Of a stretch of 64,000 nt of DNA, positions 7,582 through 16,215 are shown one piece after another. Within the stretch, counting starts at the first letter, position 1, and each line of letters opens with the position of its first letter. The stretch covers positions 310,001 through 374,000 of the forward strand of contig NZ_JNZZ01000002.1 of the NCBI RefSeq assembly GCF_000717645.1. The letters are read 5' to 3'. The position numbers and the translations under genes were made by a program. The notes beneath the pieces are model-generated. The model saw only the letters and a list, made by a program, of their open reading frames with translations. It searched no databases and was not told where the DNA came from. The stretch is from Streptomyces californicus. GTDB taxonomy: Bacteria; Actinomycetota; Actinomycetes; Streptomycetales; Streptomycetaceae.

Positions 7582-8523
7582 TCAGTGGCAGAGCCGCGCC
7601 TCGTGCTCCGCGTGGCCGCTCGGCTCCAGCTGGAAGGTGCAGTGCTCCACGTCGAAGTGGTCGCCCAGGCAGCCCTGCAGCTCGTGCAGCACCTTCTCGT
7701 GGCCGATCGAGTCCAGCAGCTCCTGGCGGACCACCACGTGCGCCGAGAGCACCGGCATCCCCGAGGTGATCGTCCAGGCGTGCAGGTCGTGCACGTCCAG
7801 GACCCCGGGCAGCGCCGTGATGTGCTCCCGCACCTCCGCCATGTCCACGTCCTTCGGCGCGGCCTCCAGGAGCACGTTCAGGGTCTCCCGCAGCAGCTTC
7901 ATCGTCCGGGGGACGATCATGAGGCCGATCACCAGGGAGGCGATCGGGTCGGCGGCCTGCCAGCCGGTCGCCATGATGATCCCGGCCGAGACGATCACGG
8001 CGAGCGAGCCCAGGGTGTCGGCCATCACCTCCAGGTAGGCGCCGCGCACGTTCAGGCTCTCCTTCTGCCCGCGCATCAGCAGCGAGAGGGAGACGACGTT
8101 GGCCACCAGGCCCACCGCGGCGAACGCGATGGCGAGCCCGCCCTTCGTCTCGGCCGGGGTGATGAACCGCTCCACCGCCTCGTAGACCAGGTAGGCGCCG
8201 ACGCCGAGCAGCAGCAGGCAGTTGGCGAGCGCGGCCAGGATCTCGGCGCGGGCGAAGCCGAAGGTGCGGTTCGGGGCGGCCGGGCGGTTGGCGAAGTGGA
8301 TGGCCAGCAGCGCCATCCCGAGCCCCAGGGCGTCGGTGGCCATGTGGGCGGCGTCCGCGATCAGGGCCAGCGAGTCGGAGAGCACTCCGCCGACGATCTC
8401 CATGACCATCACGCTCAGGGTGATCGCCAGAGCGACCCGGAGCCTGCCCCGGTACGCGGCGGCCGCCGTGCCCGTCGGGGGCGGCCCGCCGTGCGCGTGC
8501 CCGTGATCGTGGCCAGCCCCCAT
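7582..8523 (-). CDS. Cation diffusion facilitator (CzcD-like) metal exporter
   Basis: A 313-residue inner-membrane protein with six transmembrane helices and a C-terminal cytoplasmic domain. The N-terminus is histidine-rich (HDHGHAHGG), the helix-2 metal site is DAAHMATDALG, and helix 5 carries DTLGS. The C-terminal domain has the ferredoxin-like fold pattern VLDVHDLHAWTITSG. CDF proteins exchange Zn, Co, Cd or similar divalent ions for protons. The exact ion cannot be read from the sequence. It is downstream of galE on the same strand, but a perfect 16-bp hairpin separates them. Confidence 0.93.
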   Translation of the reverse strand: MGAGHDHGHAHGGPPPTGTAAAAYRGRLRVALAITLSVMVMEIVGGVLSDSLALIADAAHMATDALGLGMALLAIHFANRPAAPNRTFGFARAEILAALANCLLLLGVGAYLVYEAVERFITPAETKGGLAIAFAAVGLVANVVSLSLLMRGQKESLNVRGAYLEVMADTLGSLAVIVSAGIIMATGWQAADPIASLVIGLMIVPRTMKLLRETLNVLLEAAPKDVDMAEVREHITALPGVLDVHDLHAWTITSGMPVLSAHVVVRQELLDSIGHEKVLHELQGCLGDHFDVEHCTFQLEPSGHAEHEARLCH

Positions 8524-8635
8524 GCGAGACGCCTCCAGGTCCGTAGGACGTGCCAGGGCGAAACCGCCCGGCCAGGCCCAGTGAACTACGGGTGGGGGGT
8601 ATCGGGCAACACGGGACTGAACACCGTTGTCATCT

Positions 8636-8670
8636 GCTCTGACCTGCGGAAACGTTCCGCAGGTCAGAGC
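8636..8670 (-). terminator. Perfect 16-bp stem-loop after galE
   Basis: GCTCTGACCTGCGGAA and TTCCGCAGGTCAGAGC are perfectly complementary around a 3-base loop. It lies 37 bases past the galE stop and upstream of the CDF gene, so it should end galE transcription. Confidence 0.7.
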
Positions 8671-8706
8671 GCCGACACGGTCGAGGGCCCCTCGGCGCGG
8701 CCCCGG

Positions 8707-9696
8707 TCAGGGGCGCTCCGCCGCACGGGCCTCCGGGTGGCGCAGGCACCAGCCCTCCCAGGCCGACTCCACCATCTCCCGCACCCCCCGCCGCGCCGTC
8801 CAGCCCACCTCGTCGGCGATCCGCGCCGCCGACGCCACCGCCTCCGGGGCGTCACCGGCCCGCCGGGGCTCGACGACCGGCTTCGGGCCGAACCCCGTCA
8901 CCTCGCCGATCACCTCCGCCAGCTCCCGCACCGAGACGCCCTCGCCGCGGCCGACGTTCAGCGTCAGGTCGCCGGCGCCCGCCCCGTCCAGCCGCCGGGC
9001 CACGGCCAGGTGCGCCTCCGCCAGATCCGCGACGTGGATGTAGTCACGGACACAGGTGCCGTCCGGCGTCGGGTAGTCGTCCCCGAAGATCCGCGGGGCC
9101 TCGCCGCGCGTGATCCGGTCGAACATCATCGGCACGATGTTGAAGACCCCGGTGTCGGCCAGCTCCGGCGCCGCCGCGCCCGCCACGTTGAAGTACCGCA
9201 GGCAGGCGGTCGAGATGCCGTGGGCCCGGCCGGCGGCCCGGACCAGCCACTCGCCGGCGAGCTTGGTCTCGCCGTACGGGTTGATCGGGAGGCAGGGCGT
9301 CTCCTCGGTGATGAGGCCGGTCTCCGGTACGCCGTAGACGGCCGCCGACGACGAGAAGAGGAAGCGCGAGACCCCCGCCGCGACCACGGCCTCCAGCAGG
9401 ACGGTCAGCCCGGCGACGTTCTCGCGGTAGTACAGCAGCGGCTTCTCCACGGACTCGCCGACCTGCTTCTTCGCCGCGAGATGCACCACACCGCTCACCG
9501 CGTGCCCGGCCAGCGTCCGGTCCAGCAGGGCCCGGTCGGAGGCGGAGCCCTCCACCACCGTGACGGTCTCCGGCAACCGGTCCACCAGGCCGCTGGAGCG
9601 GTCGTCGAGCACCACGACCCGCTCGCCCGCCGCGACCATGGACCGTGCCACGTGCGCCCCGATGTAACCCGCCCCGCCTGTGATCAGCCATGTCAT
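8707..9696 (-). CDS. galE: UDP-glucose 4-epimerase
   Basis: A 329-residue short-chain dehydrogenase that interconverts UDP-glucose and UDP-galactose in the cytoplasm. The NAD-binding motif is GGAGYIGAHVA at residues 7-17, the catalytic Ser-Tyr-Lys set is in SSSAAVYG and NPYGETKLAGE, and the C-terminal part shows NVGRGEGVSVREL. The start ATG at 9696 lies 7 bases after a good -10 element, so the mRNA is probably leaderless. It diverges from the CDP-alcohol/ABC-exporter operon and could supply UDP-galactose for that pathway's glycosyltransferase; this link is inference. Confidence 0.94.
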   Translation of the reverse strand: MTWLITGGAGYIGAHVARSMVAAGERVVVLDDRSSGLVDRLPETVTVVEGSASDRALLDRTLAGHAVSGVVHLAAKKQVGESVEKPLLYYRENVAGLTVLLEAVVAAGVSRFLFSSSAAVYGVPETGLITEETPCLPINPYGETKLAGEWLVRAAGRAHGISTACLRYFNVAGAAAPELADTGVFNIVPMMFDRITRGEAPRIFGDDYPTPDGTCVRDYIHVADLAEAHLAVARRLDGAGAGDLTLNVGRGEGVSVRELAEVIGEVTGFGPKPVVEPRRAGDAPEAVASAARIADEVGWTARRGVREMVESAWEGWCLRHPEARAAERP

Positions 9697-9703
9697 GACC
9701 GCC

Positions 9704-9731
9704 AGCCTAAGGGTCGCGCCCCGGCTGTCCG
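9704..9731 (-). promoter_or_regulatory. galE promoter, probably leaderless
   Basis: On the minus strand, CGGACA (-35), a 16-base spacer and TAGGCT (-10) are followed by 7 bases and then the galE ATG. The distance leaves no room for a ribosome binding site, so transcription should begin at or next to the start codon. Confidence 0.5.
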
Positions 9732-9924
9732 CATCACGGGTTTGTGGGCCGGGCCCCCGATCGATGATGATGATCGCCGAGGCCGGGCGAGCCCGCCGGT
9801 TCACCCGAACGGGCCGTGAACTCGGCCTTCCGTTCATCCGATAGCCTCAGCCGACACGCCGCAGGCCCGCCACGTGGCCGCGCCCCCGTGTGTCGTCCAC
9901 GTCAGTGCCAAGGAGTGAGTTCGT

Positions 9925-11763
9925 CTGTCGACCGCCATTCTCACCGGTACGCCGGTACCCGGGTCGTCGCTCGCGGACGACCTGCGGTCCCTGGGCTTCG
10001 ACGTGCAGACAGCCGCCGACGCCGGTGACGCCGCAGCCCGCCTCGCCGCCGTCCCGGCCGGCCACCGGGTCGCCCTCGTCGATCCGCGCTTCGTCGGCCA
10101 CGTCCACGCGCTGCGGCTCGGCCTGACCGACCCGCGCTTCCCGGCCGCCGCGGTCCCCGGCGCGCTCACCGCCCAGCCGGAGGCGCGCGGAGCCCTGATG
10201 CGCGCGCTGCGACGCGCCACCGCCGCCGTGGGCGCGGGCGCCCCCGTCGCCGGACCGGACGCCGACGCCGACGCCGCGCCCGAGGACCGCACCGTCCCCG
10301 GCCGCATAGCCGTCGCGCTGGAGGCCGAGGGCACCGTCGTCAAGCGCCCCGAGCTGGGCTCGCTCACCGCCGCCGTCCCCACCGACGCCGGAGCGCGTGC
10401 GGCCGCCGAGAGCGCCCGCGACCAGGTGGACGACGAGGCGGTACGGCTGCGCAGCGCGGTCAAGGCCCACGACGGCTTCTTCACCACGTACGGCATCAGC
10501 CCCTACTCCCGCTACATCGCCCGCTGGTGCGCCCGCCGGGGCCTCACCCCGAACCAGGTCACCACCGCCTCGCTGATCACCGCGCTCATCGCGGCGGGCG
10601 CGGCGGCCACCGGGACGCGCGGCGGCTACGTCGCCGCCGGGATCCTGCTGCTCGTCTCGTTCGTGCTGGACTGCACCGACGGGCAGCTCGCCCGCTACTC
10701 GCTCCAGTACTCCACGATGGGCGCCTGGCTGGACGCCACCTTCGACCGGGCCAAGGAGTACGCGTACTACGCCGGCCTCGTCATCGGCGCCGTACGCGGC
10801 GGCGACGACGTCTGGACGCTGGCGCTCGGCGCGATGGTCCTCCAGGCCTGCCGCCACGTCGTGGACTTCTCGTTCAACGAGGCCAACCACGACGCGGTCG
10901 CCAACACCAGCCCCACCGCAGCCCTCTCCGACAAGCTCGACAGCGTCGGCTGGACGGTATGGGCGCGCCGGATGATCGTGCTGCCGATCGGCGAGCGCTG
11001 GGCCATGATCGCGATGCTCACCGCCCTCACCACCCCGCGCGTCGTCTTCTACGCGCTGCTCGTCGGCTGCTCCCTCGCCGCCTGCTACACCACCGCGGGC
11101 CGGCTGCTGCGCTCGCTGACCCGCAAGGCCCGTCGCACCGACCGGGCCGCGCGGGCGCTCGCGGACCTCGCCGACTCCGGCCCCCTCGCGCAGGGCGTCG
11201 CGGCCGTCGCCCCCGGCCTCCGCGGCGGGTTCACGGCCCCGGTCGTCGCCCTGCTCGGCACGCTCGTGATGATCGGCGCGGCCCTCTTCCTCCCGTACGG
11301 CAGTTGGCTCACCGTCGCCGCCGCGGCGGTGTACGCGCTGCTCTCCGGCCTGGCCGTCGCCCGCCCGCTCAAGGGCGCGCTCGACTGGCTGGTGCCTCCG
11401 TTCTTCCGCGCGGGGGAGTACGTCACGATCCTGGTCCTGGCGGCCCGCAGCGACGTCCCGCACGCCGTTCCGGCGGCCTTCGGGCTCGTCTCGGCCGTCG
11501 CCTACCATCACTACGACACGGTGTACCGCATCCGCGGAGGCACCGGCGCGCCGCCCCAGTGGCTGGTGCGGACGATCGGTGGACACGAGGGCCGCACCGC
11601 GCTGGTGGCCGTCCTCGCCGCCGTACTCACCCACACCTCTGGTTTCACCACGGCCCTCACCGCGCTCGCGGCCGCCGTGGCTCTGGTGGTGCTCGTGGAG
11701 TCCATCCGCTTCTGGGTGTCCTCCTCGGCTCCCGCCGTACACGACGAAGGAGAACTCGCATGA
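9925..11763 (+). CDS. CDP-alcohol phosphatidyltransferase family protein with N-terminal extension and C-terminal membrane domain
   Basis: About 612 residues. A soluble N-terminal region (roughly 1-165) precedes a CDP-alcohol phosphotransferase domain with the full motif: DCTDGQLAR, then G, then D at +4 and D at +8 (GAWLDATFD). A hydrophobic C-terminal half follows (DUF5941-like). The enzyme class transfers a phospho-alcohol from a CDP carrier to an acceptor alcohol in the membrane. No ATG or GTG gives the full N-terminus. CTG 9925 sits 9 bases after AAGGAG, and the protein STAILTGTPVPGSSLADDL reads on in frame; the alternative is GTG 10003, which has no good site. It overlaps the next gene by 4 bases (ATGA). 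Confidence 0.82.
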   Translation: MSTAILTGTPVPGSSLADDLRSLGFDVQTAADAGDAAARLAAVPAGHRVALVDPRFVGHVHALRLGLTDPRFPAAAVPGALTAQPEARGALMRALRRATAAVGAGAPVAGPDADADAAPEDRTVPGRIAVALEAEGTVVKRPELGSLTAAVPTDAGARAAAESARDQVDDEAVRLRSAVKAHDGFFTTYGISPYSRYIARWCARRGLTPNQVTTASLITALIAAGAAATGTRGGYVAAGILLLVSFVLDCTDGQLARYSLQYSTMGAWLDATFDRAKEYAYYAGLVIGAVRGGDDVWTLALGAMVLQACRHVVDFSFNEANHDAVANTSPTAALSDKLDSVGWTVWARRMIVLPIGERWAMIAMLTALTTPRVVFYALLVGCSLAACYTTAGRLLRSLTRKARRTDRAARALADLADSGPLAQGVAAVAPGLRGGFTAPVVALLGTLVMIGAALFLPYGSWLTVAAAAVYALLSGLAVARPLKGALDWLVPPFFRAGEYVTILVLAARSDVPHAVPAAFGLVSAVAYHHYDTVYRIRGGTGAPPQWLVRTIGGHEGRTALVAVLAAVLTHTSGFTTALTALAAAVALVVLVESIRFWVSSSAPAVHDEGELA

Positions 11764-12497
11764 TCGGCCTCGTGCTGGCAGCCGGTGCAGGACGACGTCT
11801 GCGCCCCTACACGGACACGCTCCCCAAGGCGCTCGTCCCCGTCGACGGCGAGAAGACGGTCCTCGACCTCACGCTGGCCAACTTCGCCGAGGTCGGACTC
11901 ACCGAGGTCGCGATCGTCGTCGGCTACCGCAAGGAGGCCGTGTACGCCCGCAAGGCCGAGCTGGAGGCGACGTACGGCCTCACGCTCACGCTGATCGACA
12001 ACGACAAGGCCGAGGAGTGGAACAACGCCTACTCCCTGTGGTGCGCCCGTGACGTCCTCAAGCGCGGCGTGATCCTCGCCAACGGCGACACCGTGCACCC
12101 GGTCTCCGTCGAGAAGACCCTCCTCGACGCCCGGGGCGAGGGCCGGAGGATCATCCTCGCCCTGGACACCGAGAAGGTGCTCGCCGACGAGGAGATGAAG
12201 GTCATCACCGAGGAGGGCGAGGGCGTCCGGCGCATCACCAAGCTGATGGACCCCGCCACCGCCACCGGCGAGTACATCGGCGTCACCCTCATCGAGGCCG
12301 AGGCCGCCGAGGAGCTGGCGGACGCGCTGAAGGCCACCTTCGAGCGCGACCCCGACCTCTACTACGAGGACGGCTACCAGGAGCTCGTCAACCGCGGCTT
12401 CACCGTCGACGTGGCCCCCATCGGCACCGTGACCTGGGTCGAGATCGACAACCACGACGACCTGAAGAAGGGCCGGGAGATCGCGTGCCGGTACTGA
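11760..12497 (+). CDS. NTP-transferase family protein (phosphocholine/inositol-phosphate cytidylyltransferase-like)
   Basis: A 245-residue nucleotidyltransferase with the signature LAAGAGRRLRPYTDTLPKAL at residues 6-25 and the metal-binding NGDTVHP. The EEWNNAYSLW segment resembles LicC- and IPCT-type sugar- or polyol-phosphate cytidylyltransferases. It would charge a phospho-alcohol as a CDP derivative for the flanking CDP-alcohol transferases. Its start overlaps the previous stop (ATGA), and its stop lies 13 bases inside the next gene, so translation is coupled. The nucleotide (CTP) and the alcohol are inferred from context, not shown. Confidence 0.83.
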   Translation: MIGLVLAAGAGRRLRPYTDTLPKALVPVDGEKTVLDLTLANFAEVGLTEVAIVVGYRKEAVYARKAELEATYGLTLTLIDNDKAEEWNNAYSLWCARDVLKRGVILANGDTVHPVSVEKTLLDARGEGRRIILALDTEKVLADEEMKVITEEGEGVRRITKLMDPATATGEYIGVTLIEAEAAEELADALKATFERDPDLYYEDGYQELVNRGFTVDVAPIGTVTWVEIDNHDDLKKGREIACRY

Positions 12498-13546
12498 CCC
12501 GTCTCATTCCGTCCCCGGTCGTCGTCGACATCCGACGCGGTGCCATGGACGATCTGGCGGGTCTCCTGGCCGATCAGCGCATCTCCTCCTCGGGCAAGCT
12601 CGCCATCGCGATCAGCGACGGTTCCGGCCGCGCCCTCAAGGAGAGGCTCGCCCCGGTCCTGCCGGGCGCCGACTGGTACCCGGTGCCCGACGGCACGATC
12701 GACTCGGCGGTCAAGCTCGCCGACGGCATCAAGGGCAACCGGTACGACGCCGTGGTCGGCCTCGGCGGCGGCAAGATCATCGACGTGGCGAAGTACGCCG
12801 CGGCGCGGGTCGGGCTGCCCCTGGTCGCCGTCGCGACGAACCTCTCGCACGACGGCCTGTGCTCGCCGGTCGCCACGCTGGACAACGACAACGGCCGCGG
12901 CTCCTACGGGGTCCCCACCCCGATCGCCGTGGTCATCGACCTCGACGTGATCCGCGAGGCGCCCGCCCGGTACGTCCGCTCCGGCATCGGCGACGCGATC
13001 TCGAACATCTCCTGTGTCGCCGACTGGGAGCTGGCCCACGAGGTCGACGGCGAGGAGATCGACGGCCTGGCCGCCGCGATGGCCCGCCAGGCCGGGGAAG
13101 CCGTGCTGCGCCACCCCGGGGGCGTCGGCGACGACGCCTTCCTGAAGGTGCTGGCCGAGGGGCTCGTGCTCACCGGCATCTCGATGTCGGTCGCGGGCGA
13201 CTCGCGTCCGGCCTCCGGCGCCTGCCACGAGATCAACCACGCCTTCGACCTGCTGTACCCCCAGCGCGCGGCCAGCCACGGCGAACAGGTCGGCCTCGGC
13301 GCCTGCTTCGCCATGCATCTGCGCGGTGCCCGCCAGGAGTCCCTCCTGATGGCATCGGTGCTGCGCCGCCACGGCCTCCCGGTCCTGCCCCAGGAGATCG
13401 GGTTCAGCGTCGACGAGTTCGTCGAGGCCGTGGCCTACGCACCGCAGACCCGTCCGGGACGGTTCACGATCCTGGAACACCTCAGCCTGTCCACCGACCA
13501 GATCAGGGACGCGTACGCCGACTATGCGACGACCATCAGTAGCTGA
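12485..13546 (+). CDS. Iron-containing alcohol dehydrogenase family, glycerol-1-phosphate dehydrogenase-like
   Basis: A 353-residue protein of the dehydroquinate synthase-like/type III alcohol dehydrogenase superfamily. The nucleotide-binding turn is GLGGGKIIDVAKYAA, and the segment ATNLSHDGLCSPVA matches the SHDG signature of sn-glycerol-1-phosphate dehydrogenases (archaeal EgsA, bacterial AraM). Zn/Ni ligands would be that Asp plus the two His residues in CHEINHAFD and ASHGEQVG. The expected reaction is NAD(P)H reduction of dihydroxyacetone phosphate to sn-glycerol-1-phosphate. GTG start, 13-base overlap with the cytidylyltransferase gene. Context suggests its product is the alcohol phosphate activated by that enzyme. 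Confidence 0.82.
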   Translation: MPVLTRLIPSPVVVDIRRGAMDDLAGLLADQRISSSGKLAIAISDGSGRALKERLAPVLPGADWYPVPDGTIDSAVKLADGIKGNRYDAVVGLGGGKIIDVAKYAAARVGLPLVAVATNLSHDGLCSPVATLDNDNGRGSYGVPTPIAVVIDLDVIREAPARYVRSGIGDAISNISCVADWELAHEVDGEEIDGLAAAMARQAGEAVLRHPGGVGDDAFLKVLAEGLVLTGISMSVAGDSRPASGACHEINHAFDLLYPQRAASHGEQVGLGACFAMHLRGARQESLLMASVLRRHGLPVLPQEIGFSVDEFVEAVAYAPQTRPGRFTILEHLSLSTDQIRDAYADYATTISS

Positions 13547-14303
13547 ACTCCGTCCGGTCGTCCACCCGCCGGGGGTGAAGGACCGGCGCAGCGGCGAGCA
13601 CTGGGCCGGGCGCATGTACATGCGCGAGGTCTCGCTGCGCGTGGACCGCTACCTCGTCAACACCCGTGTCACGCCGAACCAGGTCACGTACGTGATGACG
13701 CTGGCCGGCGCCCTGGCCGCCCCCGCGCTGCTGGTGCCGGGCATCCCCGGCGCCGTGCTGGGCGTGGTCATGGTCCAGCTGTACCTGCTGTTCGACTGCG
13801 TGGACGGCGAGCTGGCCCGCTGGAAGAAGCAGTACTCGCTCAGCGGGGTCTACCTGGACCGGGTCGCCGCCTACCTGTGCGACGCGGCGGTGCTGGTCGG
13901 CCTCGGCCTGCGCGCCGCCGACATCTGGGGCGAGGGCCGGATCGACTGGCTCTGGGCCTTCCTCGGGACCCTCGCCGCCCTCGGCGCGATCCTGATCAAG
14001 GCGGAGACGGACCTGGTCGGCGTCGCCCGCCACCAGGGCGGGATGCCTCCGGTGCAGGAGGCGGCCTCCGAGCCGCGCTCGTCCGGCATGGCGCTGGCCC
14101 GCAGGGCGGCGGCGGCGCTCAAGTTCCACCGGCTGATCCTCGGCATCGAGGCGTCTCTGGTGATCCTCGTGGTGGCCGTCGTGGACGCGATCGGGGGCGA
14201 CCTGTTCTACACCCGCCTCACGGTGGCCGTGATGGCCGGCATCGCGCTGCTGCAGACCCTGCTGCACCTCGTCTCCGTCCTGGCGTCCAGCAGGCTGAAG
14301 TGA
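13524..14303 (+). CDS. Second CDP-alcohol phosphatidyltransferase family protein, with altered active-site motif
   Basis: A 259-residue membrane protein with about six hydrophobic segments. The CDP-alcohol transferase motif is recognisable as DCVDGELAR, then G eight residues on, then the third Asp (GVYLD). At the fourth-Asp position (GVYLDRVAA) there is Ala instead; the next Asp is four residues further. The fourth Asp is thought to be catalytic in this family, so this enzyme may be inactive, may use another residue, or may only bind CDP-alcohol. Its start (ATG 13524) overlaps the dehydrogenase by 23 bases, and its stop overlaps the next start (GTGA). Confidence 0.8.
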   Translation: MRRPSVAELRPVVHPPGVKDRRSGEHWAGRMYMREVSLRVDRYLVNTRVTPNQVTYVMTLAGALAAPALLVPGIPGAVLGVVMVQLYLLFDCVDGELARWKKQYSLSGVYLDRVAAYLCDAAVLVGLGLRAADIWGEGRIDWLWAFLGTLAALGAILIKAETDLVGVARHQGGMPPVQEAASEPRSSGMALARRAAAALKFHRLILGIEASLVILVVAVVDAIGGDLFYTRLTVAVMAGIALLQTLLHLVSVLASSRLK

Positions 14304-15184
14304 CCCTGCCCGTGAGACTGGGCGCGGTGATCATCACCATGGGCGACCGCCCGGACGAACTCCGCGCCCTCCTCGATTCGGTCGCAGCCCAGCACGGCGA
14401 CCGGATCGAGGTCGTGGTGGTCGGCAACGGCGCCCCGGTCCCGGACGTGCCCGCCGGGGTGCGTACGGTGGAACTGCCCGAGAACCTGGGCATCCCCGGC
14501 GGCCGCAACGTCGGCATCGAGGCGTTCGGGCCCGCCGGCGCGGACGTGGACGCCCTGCTCTTCCTGGACGACGACGGGCTCCTGCCGAACCGGGACACCG
14601 CCGAACTGTGCCGCCGGGCCTTCGCGGCCGACCCGGAGCTGGGGATCATCACCTTCCGCATCACCGACCCCGACACGGGCGCCACCCAGCGGCGGCACGT
14701 GCCCCGGCTGCGGGCCGCCGACCCGATGCGCTCCTCGCGCGTCACGACGTTCCTCGGCGGTGCCAACGCGGTGCGGACCCGGGTCATCGCCGAGGTCGGC
14801 CCGCTGCCGGCGGAGTTCTTCTACGCCCACGAGGAGACGGACCTCGCCTGGCGGGCGCTGGACGCGGGCTGGATGATCGACTACCGCGCGGACATGGTGC
14901 TGAACCACCCCACCACCGCCCCGTCCCGGCACGCGGTCTACCACCGCATGGTGGCCCGCAACCGGGTCTGGCTCGCCCGCCGGAACCTCCCCGCCCCGCT
15001 GATCCCCCTCTACCTCGGGGTCTGGCTGCTGCTGACCCTGCTCCGCCGCCCGTCGCCGCCCGCGCTCAGGGCGTGGTTCGGCGGATTCCGGGAAGGCTGG
15101 TCGACGCCCTGCGGACCTCGCCGTCCGATGAGGTGGCGTACGGTGTGGCAGCTGACGCGGCTGGGCCGACCTCCGGTCATCTGA
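14300..15184 (+). CDS. Family 2 (GT-A) glycosyltransferase
   Basis: A 294-residue GT-A-fold glycosyltransferase. The N-terminal region contains LGAVIITMGDRPDELRALL, the acceptor-side signature PENLGIPGGRNVG, the metal/UDP-binding FLDDDG (the DXD-like motif) and the late HEETDLAWRALDAG. A hydrophobic stretch (IPLYLGVWLLLTLL) near residue 240 may tie it to the membrane. It would add a sugar to the lipid or polymer built by the upstream CDP-alcohol enzymes. The start GTG 14300 shares bases with the previous stop; GTG 14312 is the alternative. Donor and acceptor are unknown. Confidence 0.88.
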   Translation: MTLPVRLGAVIITMGDRPDELRALLDSVAAQHGDRIEVVVVGNGAPVPDVPAGVRTVELPENLGIPGGRNVGIEAFGPAGADVDALLFLDDDGLLPNRDTAELCRRAFAADPELGIITFRITDPDTGATQRRHVPRLRAADPMRSSRVTTFLGGANAVRTRVIAEVGPLPAEFFYAHEETDLAWRALDAGWMIDYRADMVLNHPTTAPSRHAVYHRMVARNRVWLARRNLPAPLIPLYLGVWLLLTLLRRPSPPALRAWFGGFREGWSTPCGPRRPMRWRTVWQLTRLGRPPVI

Positions 15185-15285
15185 GAGGCTTTCCTCTGAG
15201 AGCATGAGGCGTATTTTCTTTCCGGAACCTGTCCGCCTGAGCCGCGCCCGCACCTGGCTGCGCGTGAAGACGAGAGTTTCAACTT

Positions 15286-16215
15286 GTGAGTGACACGACC
15301 CACGACGGTGGGGTAGCCCTCGGGACCCCGCCGTCCGCCGACGAGGGCCTCGGCGCGGCCCAGCTGGCCGCCAAGTACGGCCTGACCGTGAGCGGCGCCC
15401 GGCCCGGGCTGCTCGCGTACATGCGACAGCTCTGGGGGCGGCGCCACTTCATCCTGGCCTTCTCCCGGGCGAAACTGACCGCGCAGTACAGCCAGGCGAA
15501 GCTCGGCCAGCTGTGGCAAGTGGTCACCCCCTTGCTGAACGCTGCGGTCTATTACCTGATCTTCGGCCTGATCCTGGGGACCAGGGAGGGAATCTCCCAC
15601 GACGTCTTCGTACCGTTCCTGGTCACCGGCGTCTTCGTCTTCACCTTCACCCAGAGCTCCGTGATGGCGGGCGTCCGGTCGATCTCCGGCAACCTCGGAC
15701 TCGTGCGGGCCCTCCACTTCCCCCGGGCCTCGCTCCCGATCTCCTTCTCGCTCCAACAGCTCCAGCAGCTGATGTTCTCGATGATCGTGCTGGTCGCGGT
15801 CGCCGTGATCTTCGGCAGCTATCCCTCGCTGTCGTGGCTCCTGGTGATCCCGGCCCTGATCCTGCAGTTCGGTTTCAACACCGGTCTGGCCCTCGTCATG
15901 GCCCGGCTCGGCGCCAAGACCCCCGACCTCGCGCAGCTGATGCCGTTCATCATGCGGACCTGGATGTACGCGTCGGGCGTGATGTTCTCCATCCCGGTGA
16001 TGCTGAAGGATAAGCCGGCCTGGATCGCCGACGTCCTGCAGTACAACCCCGCGGCGATCTACATGGACCTGGTCCGCTTCGCCCTGATCGACGGATACGG
16101 CTCCGAGAACCTGCCCGACCACGTGTGGGCGGCCGGGCTGGGCTGGGCGGTGCTGCTGGGCATCGTGGGATTCGTGTACTTCTGGAAGGCAGAGGAACGG
16201 TACGGCCGTGGCTGA
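15286..16215 (+). CDS. ABC transporter permease, Wzm/TagG type
   Basis: A 309-residue ABC-2 permease. A soluble N-terminus of about 60 residues (ending YMRQLWGRRHFI) leads into six membrane segments. The start of the membrane part, LTAQYSQAKLGQLWQVVTPL, is typical of polysaccharide and teichoic-acid exporters such as Wzm and TagG. It would export the glycolipid or glycopolymer made by the upstream genes. It is separated from the glycosyltransferase by 101 bases, so it may have its own promoter, and it overlaps the ATPase gene by 8 bases. Start GTG 15286. Confidence 0.9.
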   Translation: MSDTTHDGGVALGTPPSADEGLGAAQLAAKYGLTVSGARPGLLAYMRQLWGRRHFILAFSRAKLTAQYSQAKLGQLWQVVTPLLNAAVYYLIFGLILGTREGISHDVFVPFLVTGVFVFTFTQSSVMAGVRSISGNLGLVRALHFPRASLPISFSLQQLQQLMFSMIVLVAVAVIFGSYPSLSWLLVIPALILQFGFNTGLALVMARLGAKTPDLAQLMPFIMRTWMYASGVMFSIPVMLKDKPAWIADVLQYNPAAIYMDLVRFALIDGYGSENLPDHVWAAGLGWAVLLGIVGFVYFWKAEERYGRG

